From contig JAMOUW010000001.1 of NCBI GenBank assembly GCA_027067955.1, forward strand, positions 1 through 64,000: a DNA stretch of 64,000 bases, written 5' to 3'. The translations under genes and the position numbers were made by a program. Of this stretch, positions 40,824 through 50,149 are shown one piece after another; the first letter of the stretch is position 1, and each line of letters begins with the position of its first letter. The notes under the pieces were generated by a model, which saw only the letters and a program-made list of their open reading frames with translations, searched no databases and was not told the origin of the DNA. The stretch comes from Thermaceae bacterium (GTDB lineage Bacteria > Deinococcota > Deinococci > Deinococcales > Marinithermaceae).

Positions 40824-42455
40824 TCAGCCCAGCTCCACCACTGCCATCGAATCAAATGCAAAGGGCGTATGGCTGATCACCAACACCGTTTTCGAAGCTA
40901 GCGCGCCCGCGATGCTTAACGTCAGCGCGCGGGCGGTCAGCGGGTCGAGGCCCTCGGTTGGCTCGTCGAGGATCCAGATCGGGGTGTCTTTGAGTAGAGC
41001 TCGCGCCAGCGCCAGCCGCCGCGCCTGGCCGCCGGAGAGGCCGCTGCCGTCTTCGCCCAGCGGCGTGTCCAGGCTGGCCGGCAGCGAGCGCACCCAGCCG
41101 GCCAGCTGGGCCTGCTCGAGCGCCTGCCACAACTCTTCTTCACCGGCTTCGGGTTTGGCCAGCAGCAAGTTTTCGCGCAGCGTCCCGGCGAAGAGGTGGG
41201 GCCGCTGGTCCACCACCGCGAAATGACGGCGGACCTCGCTGCCCGCTAGCTCGCCGTAGTCCACCCCGGCCATCGAGATGCGCCCGGCGGTGGGCTCTAG
41301 GAACTTGAGCAGCAGCCAGGTCAGCGTCGTCTTGCCCGCTCCCGAACCGCCGCGCACCAGCAGCCGCTCGCCCGCCTCGAGCCGCAGGTCGAGGCTTTCT
41401 ATGACCCAGCGCTCGCCTGCCGGATAGCGGAAGGAAACCCCCTCGAGCACCAGTGGCAGCGCCGCCGGGGGTCGTTTGGGCTGGGCCGGTTCGTGCACCG
41501 GCGGTTCGGCGTCGGCCAGCTCGAAGATGCGCCCCGCCGCCGCCTGCACCGCTCCCAGCGTCTGCCAGGCCAGCGGCAGGGCGAAGGCCGCTTCGAAGGC
41601 CGCCAGCGTGGTCAGCACCACCACTCCCAGGTAGACACCGTCCATCCCGCCCCGGCGCACCCAGCCGACCCCCAGCCAGAGGGCGGCCCAGAGGCCGGCG
41701 TGGGCCAGCAGCAGGGTGCCCGCCTCGCCCAATCCCTCGACTCGGGCCAGTTTTTCCTCGGCTTGCCGGGTCGCGCCGGCGGCCTCTTTTATCGCCGCCG
41801 CCCGCTGGCCGGCGCCGCCGTAGACCAGCAGCTCGCCCAGCCCGCGGGCCAGGTCGACCGCGTGCCGCTTGAGGGCGGCGCGGGCGCTCACCAGCGCCTC
41901 GCCCGGCCGCCGCCCCAGCGCCCGCGCCAGCAGCGGCCAGACCATTCCCGCCAGCACGAAGAAGGAGGCAAAGCTGAGGGCGAAGGCGGGGTTGTAGCTC
42001 CAGAGGTAGGCCCCCACCAGCGCCAGCGTTCCCAGGGCGACGAAGCTGGGAGCCAGCACCCGCACGAAGTAGTTTTCCAGCGTCTGCACGTCCTGGGTCA
42101 CCCGGGCCATGACGTCGCCCGAATGCCGCCGCCCCAGCCCGGCCGGGGCCAGCGGAATCAGCCGCTCGAAGAGCCAGACCCTGAGCCGGCCCAGAATCCG
42201 GAAGGTCGCCTCGTGACCCAGCAGGCGCTCGCCGTAGCGAAAGAGGCCGCGGGAGAGGCCGAAAAAGCGGACCCCGGTAATCGGCAGCATCAGCAGGTAG
42301 GTTTCCGGGCGCAGGGCCGCCTTGGCTATCAGGTAGGCCGAGGTCGCCATCAGGCCGACGCCGGCCAGCACGGTGAATAGGCCGCTGACGCCGGCGGCCA
42401 GCATCCAGCCCAGATAGGGCCGCACCAGCGCCAGCAGGCGCAGTTGCAGCTTCAC
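40824..42455 (-). CDS. cydC: Cysteine/glutathione-type ABC exporter subunit CydC
   Basis: With CydD this heterodimeric exporter supports assembly of cytochrome bd. The 543-residue protein has six membrane helices and an ATPase domain with Walker A VRGGSGAGKTT, signature GLSGGQARRLALARALL and Walker B IWILDEPTEGLDP. The GTG at 42455 overlaps the cydD stop (GTGA); the track ORF adds eight residues. It is the last gene of cydABDC. Confidence 0.92.
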   Translation of the reverse strand: MKLQLRLLALVRPYLGWMLAAGVSGLFTVLAGVGLMATSAYLIAKAALRPETYLLMLPITGVRFFGLSRGLFRYGERLLGHEATFRILGRLRVWLFERLIPLAPAGLGRRHSGDVMARVTQDVQTLENYFVRVLAPSFVALGTLALVGAYLWSYNPAFALSFASFFVLAGMVWPLLARALGRRPGEALVSARAALKRHAVDLARGLGELLVYGGAGQRAAAIKEAAGATRQAEEKLARVEGLGEAGTLLLAHAGLWAALWLGVGWVRRGGMDGVYLGVVVLTTLAAFEAAFALPLAWQTLGAVQAAAGRIFELADAEPPVHEPAQPKRPPAALPLVLEGVSFRYPAGERWVIESLDLRLEAGERLLVRGGSGAGKTTLTWLLLKFLEPTAGRISMAGVDYGELAGSEVRRHFAVVDQRPHLFAGTLRENLLLAKPEAGEEELWQALEQAQLAGWVRSLPASLDTPLGEDGSGLSGGQARRLALARALLKDTPIWILDEPTEGLDPLTARALTLSIAGALASKTVLVISHTPFAFDSMAVVELG

Positions 42456-44173
42456 GCCGCCTCCCGGTAGGTGAGCCACAGCTCGCGGTAGAGGCCGCAG
42501 CCGGCCAGCAGTTCTTCGTGCTCGCCGTCGCAGACTACCCGGCCACCGCCTAAGACCACCACCCGGTCGGCCAGCGGGGCAGCGTCGAGCCGGTGGGCGA
42601 CGACTACCAGCGTCCGCCCCGCGGCCAGTCGCGCCAGCGCCTGGTGCACCCGCCGCTCGCTCTCGCCGTCGAGGTGGGCGGTGGGCTCGTCGAGAAACAC
42701 GAAGGGGGCGTCTTTCAAGAAGGCCCGCGCCAGCGCCAACCTTTGCAGCTGGCCGCCGGAGAGGCCGCCGCCGTCCTCGCCCAGCCGGGCCTCCCAGCCG
42801 TGCGGCAACGCCTCGATGAAGTCGAGCGCGCCGGCGTCGCGCGCGGCTCGTTCCAGCTCTTCCTGACTGGCGCCCGGCCGCGCCAGCAGCAGGTTTTCGC
42901 GCACGCTGCCTTCCTGCAAGAAGGGCCTTTGCGGCACCCAGGCGACCTGCCGCCGCCAGTCTTGCGGCGCTATCTCGTCCAGCCGCGCTTCACCAGCCCG
43001 CAGCCGGCCCGCCTGCGGGGTCAGAAAACCGAGCAGGAGCTGGACCAGCGTGCTCTTGCCGGCTCCGCTGGGGCCGACCAGGGCCAGGAACTGGCCGGCG
43101 GGAACGGTCAGGTCGAGCCCGTCGAAGACCGGGCTGTCGCCGTAGCCAAAGCGCACCCCTTCCAGCGCCAGCTCCACCGGCGCCGCCGGGGCCGGTTTGG
43201 GCTGCGCCGGATGAGCCGGGGCCGGCGTTTCCAGCAGGCCGTAGACCGCCTCGGCCGCCGCCGCCGCGTCTTCGGCGGCGTGGAACTGGCTGCCCAGGTT
43301 GCGCAGCGGCTGGTAGAACTCCGGCGCCAGCAGCAAGACCGTGAAGGCCGGCAAAAACTCCATCCGCCCCAGCAGCAGGCGCATTCCCACCTCAACGGCG
43401 ACGATGGCCGTTGCCAGGGTGGCCATCAGCTCCAGCACCAGCGCCGAGAGAAAGGCCACCCGCAGCGCCCGCAGGGTGGCGTCGCGGTGAACGCGGACCA
43501 GCTTCTCGATGCGCAACAGCGCCCGCGCCTCGGCCCCGAAGAGCTTGAGGGTGGCCAGACCGCGCAGGGCGTCGAGGTAGTAGCGGCCCAAAAGCGTCAG
43601 CGCCCGCCACTGCTTGCGGGTCAGGCCTTCGGCCCAGCGGCCGATCAGGATCATGAACATCGGGATCAGCGGCGCGGTTACCAGCAGCACCAGGGCACTC
43701 AGCCAGTCGAGCGGAAAGACGATTAGCAGGATTAGCAGCGGCAAAAAGGCCGCCTGGGCCAGCGCCGACAGGTACCCCTTGAAGAAGGGCTCGAGCCCGT
43801 CCACTCCTTCACTCAAAACCGTCGCCAGCCGCGCCGGCCCCACCTCGCCCATCCGCGCAGGCCCCAGCGCCAGGGCGTGGTCGGTCAGGCGCTGGCGCAG
43901 GTCTTCCTTGACCGCCGCCGCCAGCGCCCCGGCCCGTTCGCTCGACCAACCGCTAAAGACGGCCCGCAGCAGTATCACCAGCGCCAGAGCGGCGAAGACG
44001 CCGCCGAGGCCCGCCAGGCCTGCCCCTTTCAGAAAAGCGGCGTTCACCAGCCGCGCCACCAGCACCGCTTCGGCCACAATGGCGGCCCCCGCCGCCAGCC
44101 GCAGCCCCAGGCTTTGGCCGAGCAGGGCGGGGGTCCGCCGGGCCGCGCCTAATAGACGCCGGTCCAGCTTCAC
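42452..44173 (-). CDS. cydD: ABC exporter subunit CydD
   Basis: The 573-residue protein is the CydD half: six helices then an ATPase with Walker A LVGPSGAGKSTLVQ, signature GLSGGQLQRLALARAFL and Walker B FVFLDEPTAHLD. In E. coli CydDC exports reductants needed for heme attachment in cytochrome bd. GTG start with AGGAG overlapping the cydB stop region. Confidence 0.92.
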   Translation of the reverse strand: MKLDRRLLGAARRTPALLGQSLGLRLAAGAAIVAEAVLVARLVNAAFLKGAGLAGLGGVFAALALVILLRAVFSGWSSERAGALAAAVKEDLRQRLTDHALALGPARMGEVGPARLATVLSEGVDGLEPFFKGYLSALAQAAFLPLLILLIVFPLDWLSALVLLVTAPLIPMFMILIGRWAEGLTRKQWRALTLLGRYYLDALRGLATLKLFGAEARALLRIEKLVRVHRDATLRALRVAFLSALVLELMATLATAIVAVEVGMRLLLGRMEFLPAFTVLLLAPEFYQPLRNLGSQFHAAEDAAAAAEAVYGLLETPAPAHPAQPKPAPAAPVELALEGVRFGYGDSPVFDGLDLTVPAGQFLALVGPSGAGKSTLVQLLLGFLTPQAGRLRAGEARLDEIAPQDWRRQVAWVPQRPFLQEGSVRENLLLARPGASQEELERAARDAGALDFIEALPHGWEARLGEDGGGLSGGQLQRLALARAFLKDAPFVFLDEPTAHLDGESERRVHQALARLAAGRTLVVVAHRLDAAPLADRVVVLGGGRVVCDGEHEELLAGCGLYRELWLTYREAA

Positions 44174-44183
44174 TCAGTTGCTC

Positions 44184-45179
44184 CTAGTAGCCGCCCTCGC
44201 CTACGCGCACGCGGCCGCGGAAGACCCAGTAGGTCCAGCCCTGGTAGAGGAGGACGAGCGGGGTGAAGATTAGCGCCACCACCGTCATCACGCCCAGGGT
44301 GTAGTCGCTGGCCGAGGCGTTGTAGATGGTCAGGCTCCAGTCGGGGTTGAGGGTCGAGGGCATGACGTTGGGGAAGAGGGCGATGAAGACGATCACCGTC
44401 GCCAGGATGATGGCCAGGCCGCCGGCCCAGAAGCGGCTGGAGCCGTCCAGCGAGCGAACCGCCACCAGCGCCAGCGCCGCCGCCAGCGGCACCAGGACGG
44501 CCAGAAAGCCCTTGCTGGTGTAGCCGGTGTAGCCGAAGAGGCCGACGACGAAGAGGACGACGGCGGCTACCGCCACCCACCACCAGAGGTTGGAGATGGC
44601 GCGGGCCCGTTCGGCCAGATCGCCTTCCAGCTTGAGGCTGAGGAAGTTGGCCCCGTGCATGATGAAGACGGCCACCGCGGCGACGCCACCAAGCAGGCCG
44701 TAGGGGTTGAGCAGCGTCCAGAAGGTGCCGGTGTACTGCATATGGGCGTCAATCGGTACGCCGCGGACCAGGTTGGCGATGGCCACCCCCCAGAGCAGCG
44801 CCGGGGTGAAGGAGCCGAAGAAGATGGCCCAGTCCCAGCGCTCACGCCAGGCCGGGTCTTCGTTCTTGCTGCGGTATTCGAAGGCGACGCCGCGAATGAT
44901 CAGCGCCAGCAGCATCAGGAAGAGGGCCAGGTAGAAGCCGCTAAAGAGGGTCGCGTACCAGTGGGGGAAGGCGGCGAACATCGCCCCGCCGGCGGTAATC
45001 ATCCAAACCTCGTTGCCGTCCCAGACAGGGCCGATGGTATTGATGATCGCCCGCCGCTCGCCGTCGGTCTTGCCCAGGAAGGGCATGATCATGCCGACGC
45101 CGTAGTCGAACCCCTCGAGAAAGAAGAAGCCCGAGAAGAGTACCGCTATCAGAATGAACCAAACCACGTGCAGATCCAT
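44184..45179 (-). CDS. cydB: Cytochrome bd oxidase subunit II
   Basis: Subunit II stabilises the heme-bearing subunit I in the inner membrane. The 331-residue protein has about eight helices and the family start DLHVVWFILIAVLFSGFFFLEGFDYGVGM with PVWDGNEVWMITAGGAMFAAFP. A ribosome site overlaps the cydA stop. Confidence 0.95.
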   Translation of the reverse strand: MDLHVVWFILIAVLFSGFFFLEGFDYGVGMIMPFLGKTDGERRAIINTIGPVWDGNEVWMITAGGAMFAAFPHWYATLFSGFYLALFLMLLALIIRGVAFEYRSKNEDPAWRERWDWAIFFGSFTPALLWGVAIANLVRGVPIDAHMQYTGTFWTLLNPYGLLGGVAAVAVFIMHGANFLSLKLEGDLAERARAISNLWWWVAVAAVVLFVVGLFGYTGYTSKGFLAVLVPLAAALALVAVRSLDGSSRFWAGGLAIILATVIVFIALFPNVMPSTLNPDWSLTIYNASASDYTLGVMTVVALIFTPLVLLYQGWTYWVFRGRVRVGEGGY

Positions 45180-45188
45180 GACCGCCTC

Positions 45189-46556
45189 CTAGTAGACGAG
45201 CGCCCCTTCTTCTCCGGCGTCTTCGTTCATCGGGCGCCGGGCGAACTTGATCATCAGGCCGAGGTCGATGATGCCGAGCACCAGGTAGAGCAGGTTGAAG
45301 CCAACCAGGCTGATCATTACTGTGCCCGCCGGCACTACCGAGGCGGGAGTGACCGCGTCGGCCGTCTTCAACAGCCCCTGGACAATCCAGGGCTGGCGGC
45401 CGATCTCAGCCACCCACCAGCCAGTGGAAACCGCGATGAAGGGGCTGGCGATCATCCAGATCGAAGAGGCCAGAAAGGCCTTGGAGGTTTCGAAGCGCCC
45501 CCAGAGCACGAGACCCCAGAGTGCCAGCAGTAGCATTAAGCCGCCAATCAGGACCATGACCCTGAAACTCCAGTAGGTCCACTTAACCGGCGGAATGTAG
45601 TTCCCCGGGCCGTATTTGGCCTCATACTCCTTCTGGATCGTCTTCATGCCGGTAATGCTGCCGGAGAATCTGTTGTAGGAGAGCAGCGAGCCCAGGTAGG
45701 GAATCTCGATGTTGATCGGGTTTTCCTGCCGGTTCTCGTCGATGACGGCGAAGAGGCTCCAGGGCGCCGGGGAGCCGGTGTCTTCCCAGACGGCCTCCAT
45801 GGCGGCGAACTTCATCGGCTGCTCGTGGATGATGTACTGGGTCTGGAAGTGGCCGACGGTCGAAACCATAATCGAGCCGACCAGAGCGGCGAGAACGCCG
45901 ATCTTCATCGACGAGGTGAACTCGGGCAGCTCGCGGCCGCGCAACAGGTGCCAGGCGCTGACGCCCATGATGACGAAGGCGCCGGTGGTCAGGCCGGCGA
46001 AGAAGACGTGCCAGAACTGGAACCAGACGTTGGGGTTGCTAACCAGGGCGAAGAAGCTCTCCAGCTCGGCGCGGCCGTTGCGCAGGACGTAGCCGGTGGG
46101 GTGCTGCATGAAGGAGTTGGCCGCCAAGATCCAGAAGGCCGAGAGGTTGGAGCCGAGGGCGACCAGCCAGATCAAAGCGGCGTGCAACTTCTTGGGCAGC
46201 TTGTCCCAGCCGAAGACCCAGACGCCAATAAAGGTCGACTCCATAAAGAAGGCCAGCAGCGCCTCGATGGCCAGGGGGACGCCGAAGATGTCGCCCATGA
46301 AGCGCGAGTACTCCGACCAGTTCATGCCAAACTGGAACTCCTGCACAAGCCCGGTGGCGACGCCGATGGCAAAGTTGATTATGAAGAGGTGCCCCCAGAA
46401 CTTGGTCATTCGCTTGTATTTCTCGTCACCGCGGGTGACATAGAGGGTTTCCATAACTGCTACAAGGATCGCCAACCCGAGCGTTAACGGCACGAAGAAA
46501 AAGTGAAAGGTCGTTATCGTAGCGAACTGCAGTCGCGCCAGGACTACTTCGGTCAT
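45189..46556 (-). CDS. cydA: Cytochrome bd oxidase subunit I
   Basis: CydA holds hemes b558, b595 and d and reduces O2 with quinol, conserving energy at low oxygen. The 455-residue protein has the N-terminal heme ligand His in TTFHFFFVPLTLGLAI (His 18), the axial Met region and GWWVAEIGRQPWIVQG after a short Q-loop, so it is of the short-Q-loop CydA type. It heads cydABDC; about 170 AT-rich bases separate it from the divergent PfkB gene and should hold both promoters, though I cannot assign them. Confidence 0.96.
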   Translation of the reverse strand: MTEVVLARLQFATITTFHFFFVPLTLGLAILVAVMETLYVTRGDEKYKRMTKFWGHLFIINFAIGVATGLVQEFQFGMNWSEYSRFMGDIFGVPLAIEALLAFFMESTFIGVWVFGWDKLPKKLHAALIWLVALGSNLSAFWILAANSFMQHPTGYVLRNGRAELESFFALVSNPNVWFQFWHVFFAGLTTGAFVIMGVSAWHLLRGRELPEFTSSMKIGVLAALVGSIMVSTVGHFQTQYIIHEQPMKFAAMEAVWEDTGSPAPWSLFAVIDENRQENPINIEIPYLGSLLSYNRFSGSITGMKTIQKEYEAKYGPGNYIPPVKWTYWSFRVMVLIGGLMLLLALWGLVLWGRFETSKAFLASSIWMIASPFIAVSTGWWVAEIGRQPWIVQGLLKTADAVTPASVVPAGTVMISLVGFNLLYLVLGIIDLGLMIKFARRPMNEDAGEEGALVY

Positions 46557-46733
46557 GCAGCTACCTCCCGTGTGAATTTATGCACTATCCCCGGTAAAGA
46601 TATTACGAGCTTGCATACAGTTTGTTTGCCCTAAGATATCCTAGTACGTTTATCAGTTTTCTATGTTTTATAGCCCGGGTTTGGAGAAAACGGGGTGTAC
46701 TATGGTGAAAAGCCAACCGCCTGAGGAGGCATG

Positions 46734-47660
46734 ATGCGGTTTTTTGTGATCGGGGACGTTTCAGTAGACCTAATGTACTTTGTGGATTCGCTGCCCGGCC
46801 CCGGCGAGGAAATGCCCGCCCAGCGGGCGCTGATTAAGCCCGGAGGAGCTGCGGCTACGGTAGCGGCCAATCTGGCCAATCTGGGGCACAAAGTGGCCCT
46901 GGCCGCCCGTGTGGGTACCGGCCCCTTCCGGGAAACCGCGCTTGCAAACCTCAGGGAAGCAGGAGTGAACCTGAATCACTTGCAGGAAGATGCCGTCCAC
47001 CCCACCTCCAGCATCCTGGTCTTCGTCATCGCCGGAGGCGAGCGCACCATGGTTTCCAGTGTCGGCGCCAGCCGCTATCTCGACGCCGCCGCATTCAAGG
47101 TGCGCGCGCTCGATCAAGTGGACGCGGTGATCGTATCGGCGTATGCGCTGGCGGGAGGACCCAGCCGCGAATATGCGCTCAAGGCCCTGGCTGCGGCAAA
47201 CAAGCGCGGCATACCGGTATTCGCCGATCTGGGAACTGGCGCCATCCGCGCCGCCGGAGAACATCTGCTTGAGGATCTCAGGGGCGTCAGCTATCTGCTG
47301 ATGAACCAGCACGAACTTGCAGAGCTGACCGGGGAAGGTTCCATTAGCAGCGGGGTGGCGCGGCTACGGGAGTACGGAATCGAGCGCGCCGTGATCAAAC
47401 TAGGAGCCCTGGGATCGATGGTCGTCACCCCGGAAACCGAAGCACTCGTCGAACCCCATGTCGTCAACGACGTAGTAGACTCCACCGGCGCGGGCGACGC
47501 CTACACCGCAGCCTTCACGGCTGCCGTTACCGAGGGGCGCAATCTTATCGAGGCCGCCAAGCGCGCCAACGTGGCGGGTGCGCTGGCGACCACACACGTA
47601 GGAGCCCAAGGCTACCTTTTGCGGCCGGAGGATCTGGAGCTGGACGTTCCTTCGAAATAG
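46734..47660 (+). CDS. PfkB-family sugar or nucleoside kinase
   Basis: The 308-residue protein has the two PfkB signatures: PGGAAATVAANLANLG near the N-terminus and DVVDSTGAGDAYTAAFT with the catalytic Asp. It phosphorylates a sugar such as ribose, KDG or a nucleoside; specificity cannot be settled. Two ATGs are adjacent; the second (46734) has better spacing from GAGGAGG. The last 49 bases overlap hisH on the other strand. Confidence 0.87.
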   Translation: MRFFVIGDVSVDLMYFVDSLPGPGEEMPAQRALIKPGGAAATVAANLANLGHKVALAARVGTGPFRETALANLREAGVNLNHLQEDAVHPTSSILVFVIAGGERTMVSSVGASRYLDAAAFKVRALDQVDAVIVSAYALAGGPSREYALKALAAANKRGIPVFADLGTGAIRAAGEHLLEDLRGVSYLLMNQHELAELTGEGSISSGVARLREYGIERAVIKLGALGSMVVTPETEALVEPHVVNDVVDSTGAGDAYTAAFTAAVTEGRNLIEAAKRANVAGALATTHVGAQGYLLRPEDLELDVPSK

Positions 47661-48241
47661 TGTTTGAGAGAGCGCAAGAACGCCAGCCCTGCAGCGCTGC
47701 TCTTTTCGGGGTGGAACTGGGGTGCGACCACGTTCCCGTGAACGTAAAGAGCAGTGAAGAGCTCGCCCTCATAATGAGAAACCCCGGCGCTGTGCGGGGT
47801 CACGGGGGCGTAGTAGGAATGCACGAAATAGAAGTGGCGCCCCGTGAACTCGGCGAAATTCCCCTTTTCCACCTCTAGCTCGTTCCAACCCATGTGCGGC
47901 ACCTTGCGGGCCTGAAATCGGCGCACCGCACCCGGCACCAGACCAAGGCCAGGTACCCCGGGGGCCTCCTCGGACCCTGCAAAAAGGAGCTGCAAGCCAA
48001 CGCAGATACCCAGGAAGGGACGGTCTGCGGCGATGTGCTCGCGTACCGCATCCTCGAACCCCGAAGCGCGGAAGTTGGTCGCCACCTGGGCAAAGTGTCC
48101 CTGGCCAGGTAATACCAGCAAATCGGCGCTGGCGACCCCGGCGGGGTTCTCGGCCACCCGAACTTGAAACCCGGTCGTTTCCAGCGCCTTCGCGACGCTG
48201 CGTATATTACCGGAGCCATAGTCAATTACCAGCGTTTTCAT
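47612..48241 (-). CDS. hisH: Imidazole glycerol phosphate synthase, glutaminase subunit
   Basis: HisH makes ammonia from glutamine for HisF. The 209-residue protein has LPGQGHF, the catalytic Cys in GICVGLQLLF and His/Glu in VVAPQFHPEKSS. After the conserved end (LRSLKHYF) a basic tail of about 12 residues (SSSRSSGRKR) is added by read-through into the convergent PfkB gene. hisC-hisB-hisH form an operon; hisF is not here. Confidence 0.95.
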   Translation of the reverse strand: MKTLVIDYGSGNIRSVAKALETTGFQVRVAENPAGVASADLLVLPGQGHFAQVATNFRASGFEDAVREHIAADRPFLGICVGLQLLFAGSEEAPGVPGLGLVPGAVRRFQARKVPHMGWNELEVEKGNFAEFTGRHFYFVHSYYAPVTPHSAGVSHYEGELFTALYVHGNVVAPQFHPEKSSAAGLAFLRSLKHYFEGTSSSRSSGRKR

Positions 48242-48286
48242 AACAGGAAACCAGGGCCGGTTCGCACGATCTGCGGATAGTCCCGG

Positions 48287-48871
48287 CTAAATTACGCCCT
48301 TGCTGCTGGGCAGATCGTCACGGGTCAAGCGAGTGGCGGCGAAAAGTGCGCGGGCAAGCGCCTTGAACGACGCTTCGATGACGTGATGGGCTTCACGGCC
48401 CGCAAGCACCCGCAGATGGAGGGTCATCCGGGAGTGGTTTACCAGGCCGCGCAGGAATTCGCGCAGGTGGTAGGCATTCACGCCGCCGGCGCTACCCTCG
48501 ATTTCCAGCGCCTCTGGCTCAAAAGCCAGGTATGGCCGCCCGGAAAGGTCGACTACCGCGTGGACCAAGGTCTCGTCCATGGGCACGAAAGCGCTGGCGT
48601 AACGCTCCAATCCCGCCCGCTCCCCCAGCGCACGCTGCAGGGCTATGCCCAGGCTTATACCCACGTCCTCCACCAGATGATGAACGTCTACATCCAGGTC
48701 GCCCCGGGCTACCACCTCCAGCCAAAAACGCCCGTGCTGCTGCAACTGCTCCAGCATGTGATCCAGAAAAGGTAACCCGCTGTCGAGCCCTCCTCCTGCG
48801 GGACCGTCGAGCCCGAGGGTCAATCGAACCTCGGTTTCCCGGGTAATTCGCTCAATCTTCGCTTGCCGCAC
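48287..48871 (-). CDS. hisB: Imidazoleglycerol-phosphate dehydratase
   Basis: The 194-residue monofunctional HisB carries the metal-binding His clusters HHLVEDVGISLG and EAHHVIEASFKALARAL, plus FLDHMLEQLQQHGRF. It catalyses the sixth histidine step. Its ATG lies inside the end of hisC (20-base overlap), implying coupled translation. Confidence 0.96.
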   Translation of the reverse strand: MRQAKIERITRETEVRLTLGLDGPAGGGLDSGLPFLDHMLEQLQQHGRFWLEVVARGDLDVDVHHLVEDVGISLGIALQRALGERAGLERYASAFVPMDETLVHAVVDLSGRPYLAFEPEALEIEGSAGGVNAYHLREFLRGLVNHSRMTLHLRVLAGREAHHVIEASFKALARALFAATRLTRDDLPSSKGVI

Positions 48872-49940
48872 CTTCGTTCTCCTTTTCCTCCTTGGCGAGT
48901 TCGAAGGCCGCCTGCAGGAAGGCGTCGTTTTCGACCGGAGTTCCGATGGTCACCCGAATAGCGCCCTCGAGCCCGGGGATATGGTCCTGTCTGCGTACCA
49001 GGACGCCTCTCTTCAGGAGGCCTTCAAAGGCCGCCGCCGCATCGGGCGTGCGCACTAGCAGAAAATTGGTATGGCTCGGGTAAGGTATCCAGGTAGGGTG
49101 GGCTTTGAGCTCCAGGTAGACGCGCTCCCGCTCGCGCCGCACCTTTTCTGCAGCTTCGGTAACGTAACCCGGGTGCTCCAAGGCAAGCTCCACCGCCAGC
49201 GCCGTGGGCGAGGGCAAGCCGAAGGGGGGGAGCAGATGCCGCGCTACGCGCGCCACCTCATCGCTGGCCAGAAGGTACCCGGCGCGCACCCCTGCGAGCC
49301 CCCAGGCCTTGGAAAAGGTGCGCAGAACCCCCAGATGCGACCGGCCCAAAGCCTGTCGCTTGAGATCGGCAGGTGCGAACTGGTAGTAAGCCTCGTCCAG
49401 GATCATTAACCAGTCGTGTTGGGCAGCCGCCTCGCAGAGTACCTGCACCCGCTCCTGAACAAAGAAGTTGCCCGTGGGCGCGTGGGGATTTGGGAGGAAG
49501 AAAACGCCCGGACTCTCGGCGGAGGACATGGCCTCGACCAGCCCGTCTATCGGCAGGGAGAAGCTCTCCTCCAGCGGTATCGCCTGGTAGGGCGTTCCAT
49601 GCAGCTCGGCGGCGCGTTTGTAGTGCACGAAGGAAGGCTGCAGATCCAGGACCCGGTGAGAGGCAGCAATGAGAGCTGTGATTATGGTGTTCGAACCCGG
49701 CCCGACCACCACACCACCTTCGGGCCAGCCCTCAAAGTCGGCGATGCGCTCGGCCAGGTGTTCGGCGTGCATCTCGGGGTAGCGATTCAGGGGCAGCGTT
49801 TCCAGCCGCGCCATCAGCTCGGCCTTCAGCTCCGGGGGCAGGCCGTAGGGGCTTTCGTTCTGATCCAGCTTGATCAGGGCCTGCCGGGTGGTGTAGGGGT
49901 AGTCAGGCAGGGCAAGCAGATGGGGCTTGAAAACCTTCAC
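48852..49940 (-). CDS. hisC: Histidinol-phosphate aminotransferase
   Basis: The PLP enzyme transaminates imidazole acetol phosphate. The 362-residue protein has LDQNESPYGLP, PNPHAPTGNFF, ILDEAYYQF and the PLP Lys in RTFSKAWGLAGVRAGYLL. The start is GTG, seven bases after TACAAT and without a ribosome site. First gene of the his operon. Confidence 0.94.
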   Translation of the reverse strand: MKVFKPHLLALPDYPYTTRQALIKLDQNESPYGLPPELKAELMARLETLPLNRYPEMHAEHLAERIADFEGWPEGGVVVGPGSNTIITALIAASHRVLDLQPSFVHYKRAAELHGTPYQAIPLEESFSLPIDGLVEAMSSAESPGVFFLPNPHAPTGNFFVQERVQVLCEAAAQHDWLMILDEAYYQFAPADLKRQALGRSHLGVLRTFSKAWGLAGVRAGYLLASDEVARVARHLLPPFGLPSPTALAVELALEHPGYVTEAAEKVRRERERVYLELKAHPTWIPYPSHTNFLLVRTPDAAAAFEGLLKRGVLVRRQDHIPGLEGAIRVTIGTPVENDAFLQAAFELAKEEKENEGAASED

Positions 49941-49947
49941 GAACCCG

Positions 49948-49976
49948 ATTGTACCCTAGGGGGCGAAACCGGTCGA
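49948..49976 (-). promoter_or_regulatory. Promoter of the hisC-hisB-hisH operon, leaderless type
   Basis: On the reverse strand TCGACC and TACAAT are 17 bases apart and the -10 ends seven bases before the GTG of hisC. Confidence 0.5.
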
Positions 49977-50136
49977 ATCACCAGCGCCGCGCGGCAACCA
50001 CGGCAGGAAATAAAACCTCTCCCACACGAACCAACCGCCTCAAACGCCGCCCGGAAGCGGAGCCGTGGAACTCGGAAAGCGCAGTAACCGCGGCGACTAC
50101 GGGAAACGCCAGCGAACCCCCGACCGCACGGATCAG

Positions 50137-50142
50137 TAAACT
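50137..50142 (+). promoter_or_regulatory. Candidate leaderless -10 of bshA
   Basis: TAAACT ends seven bases before the bshA ATG at 50150. No ribosome site or -35 match is seen. Confidence 0.4.
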
Positions 50143-50149
50143 AGATGGC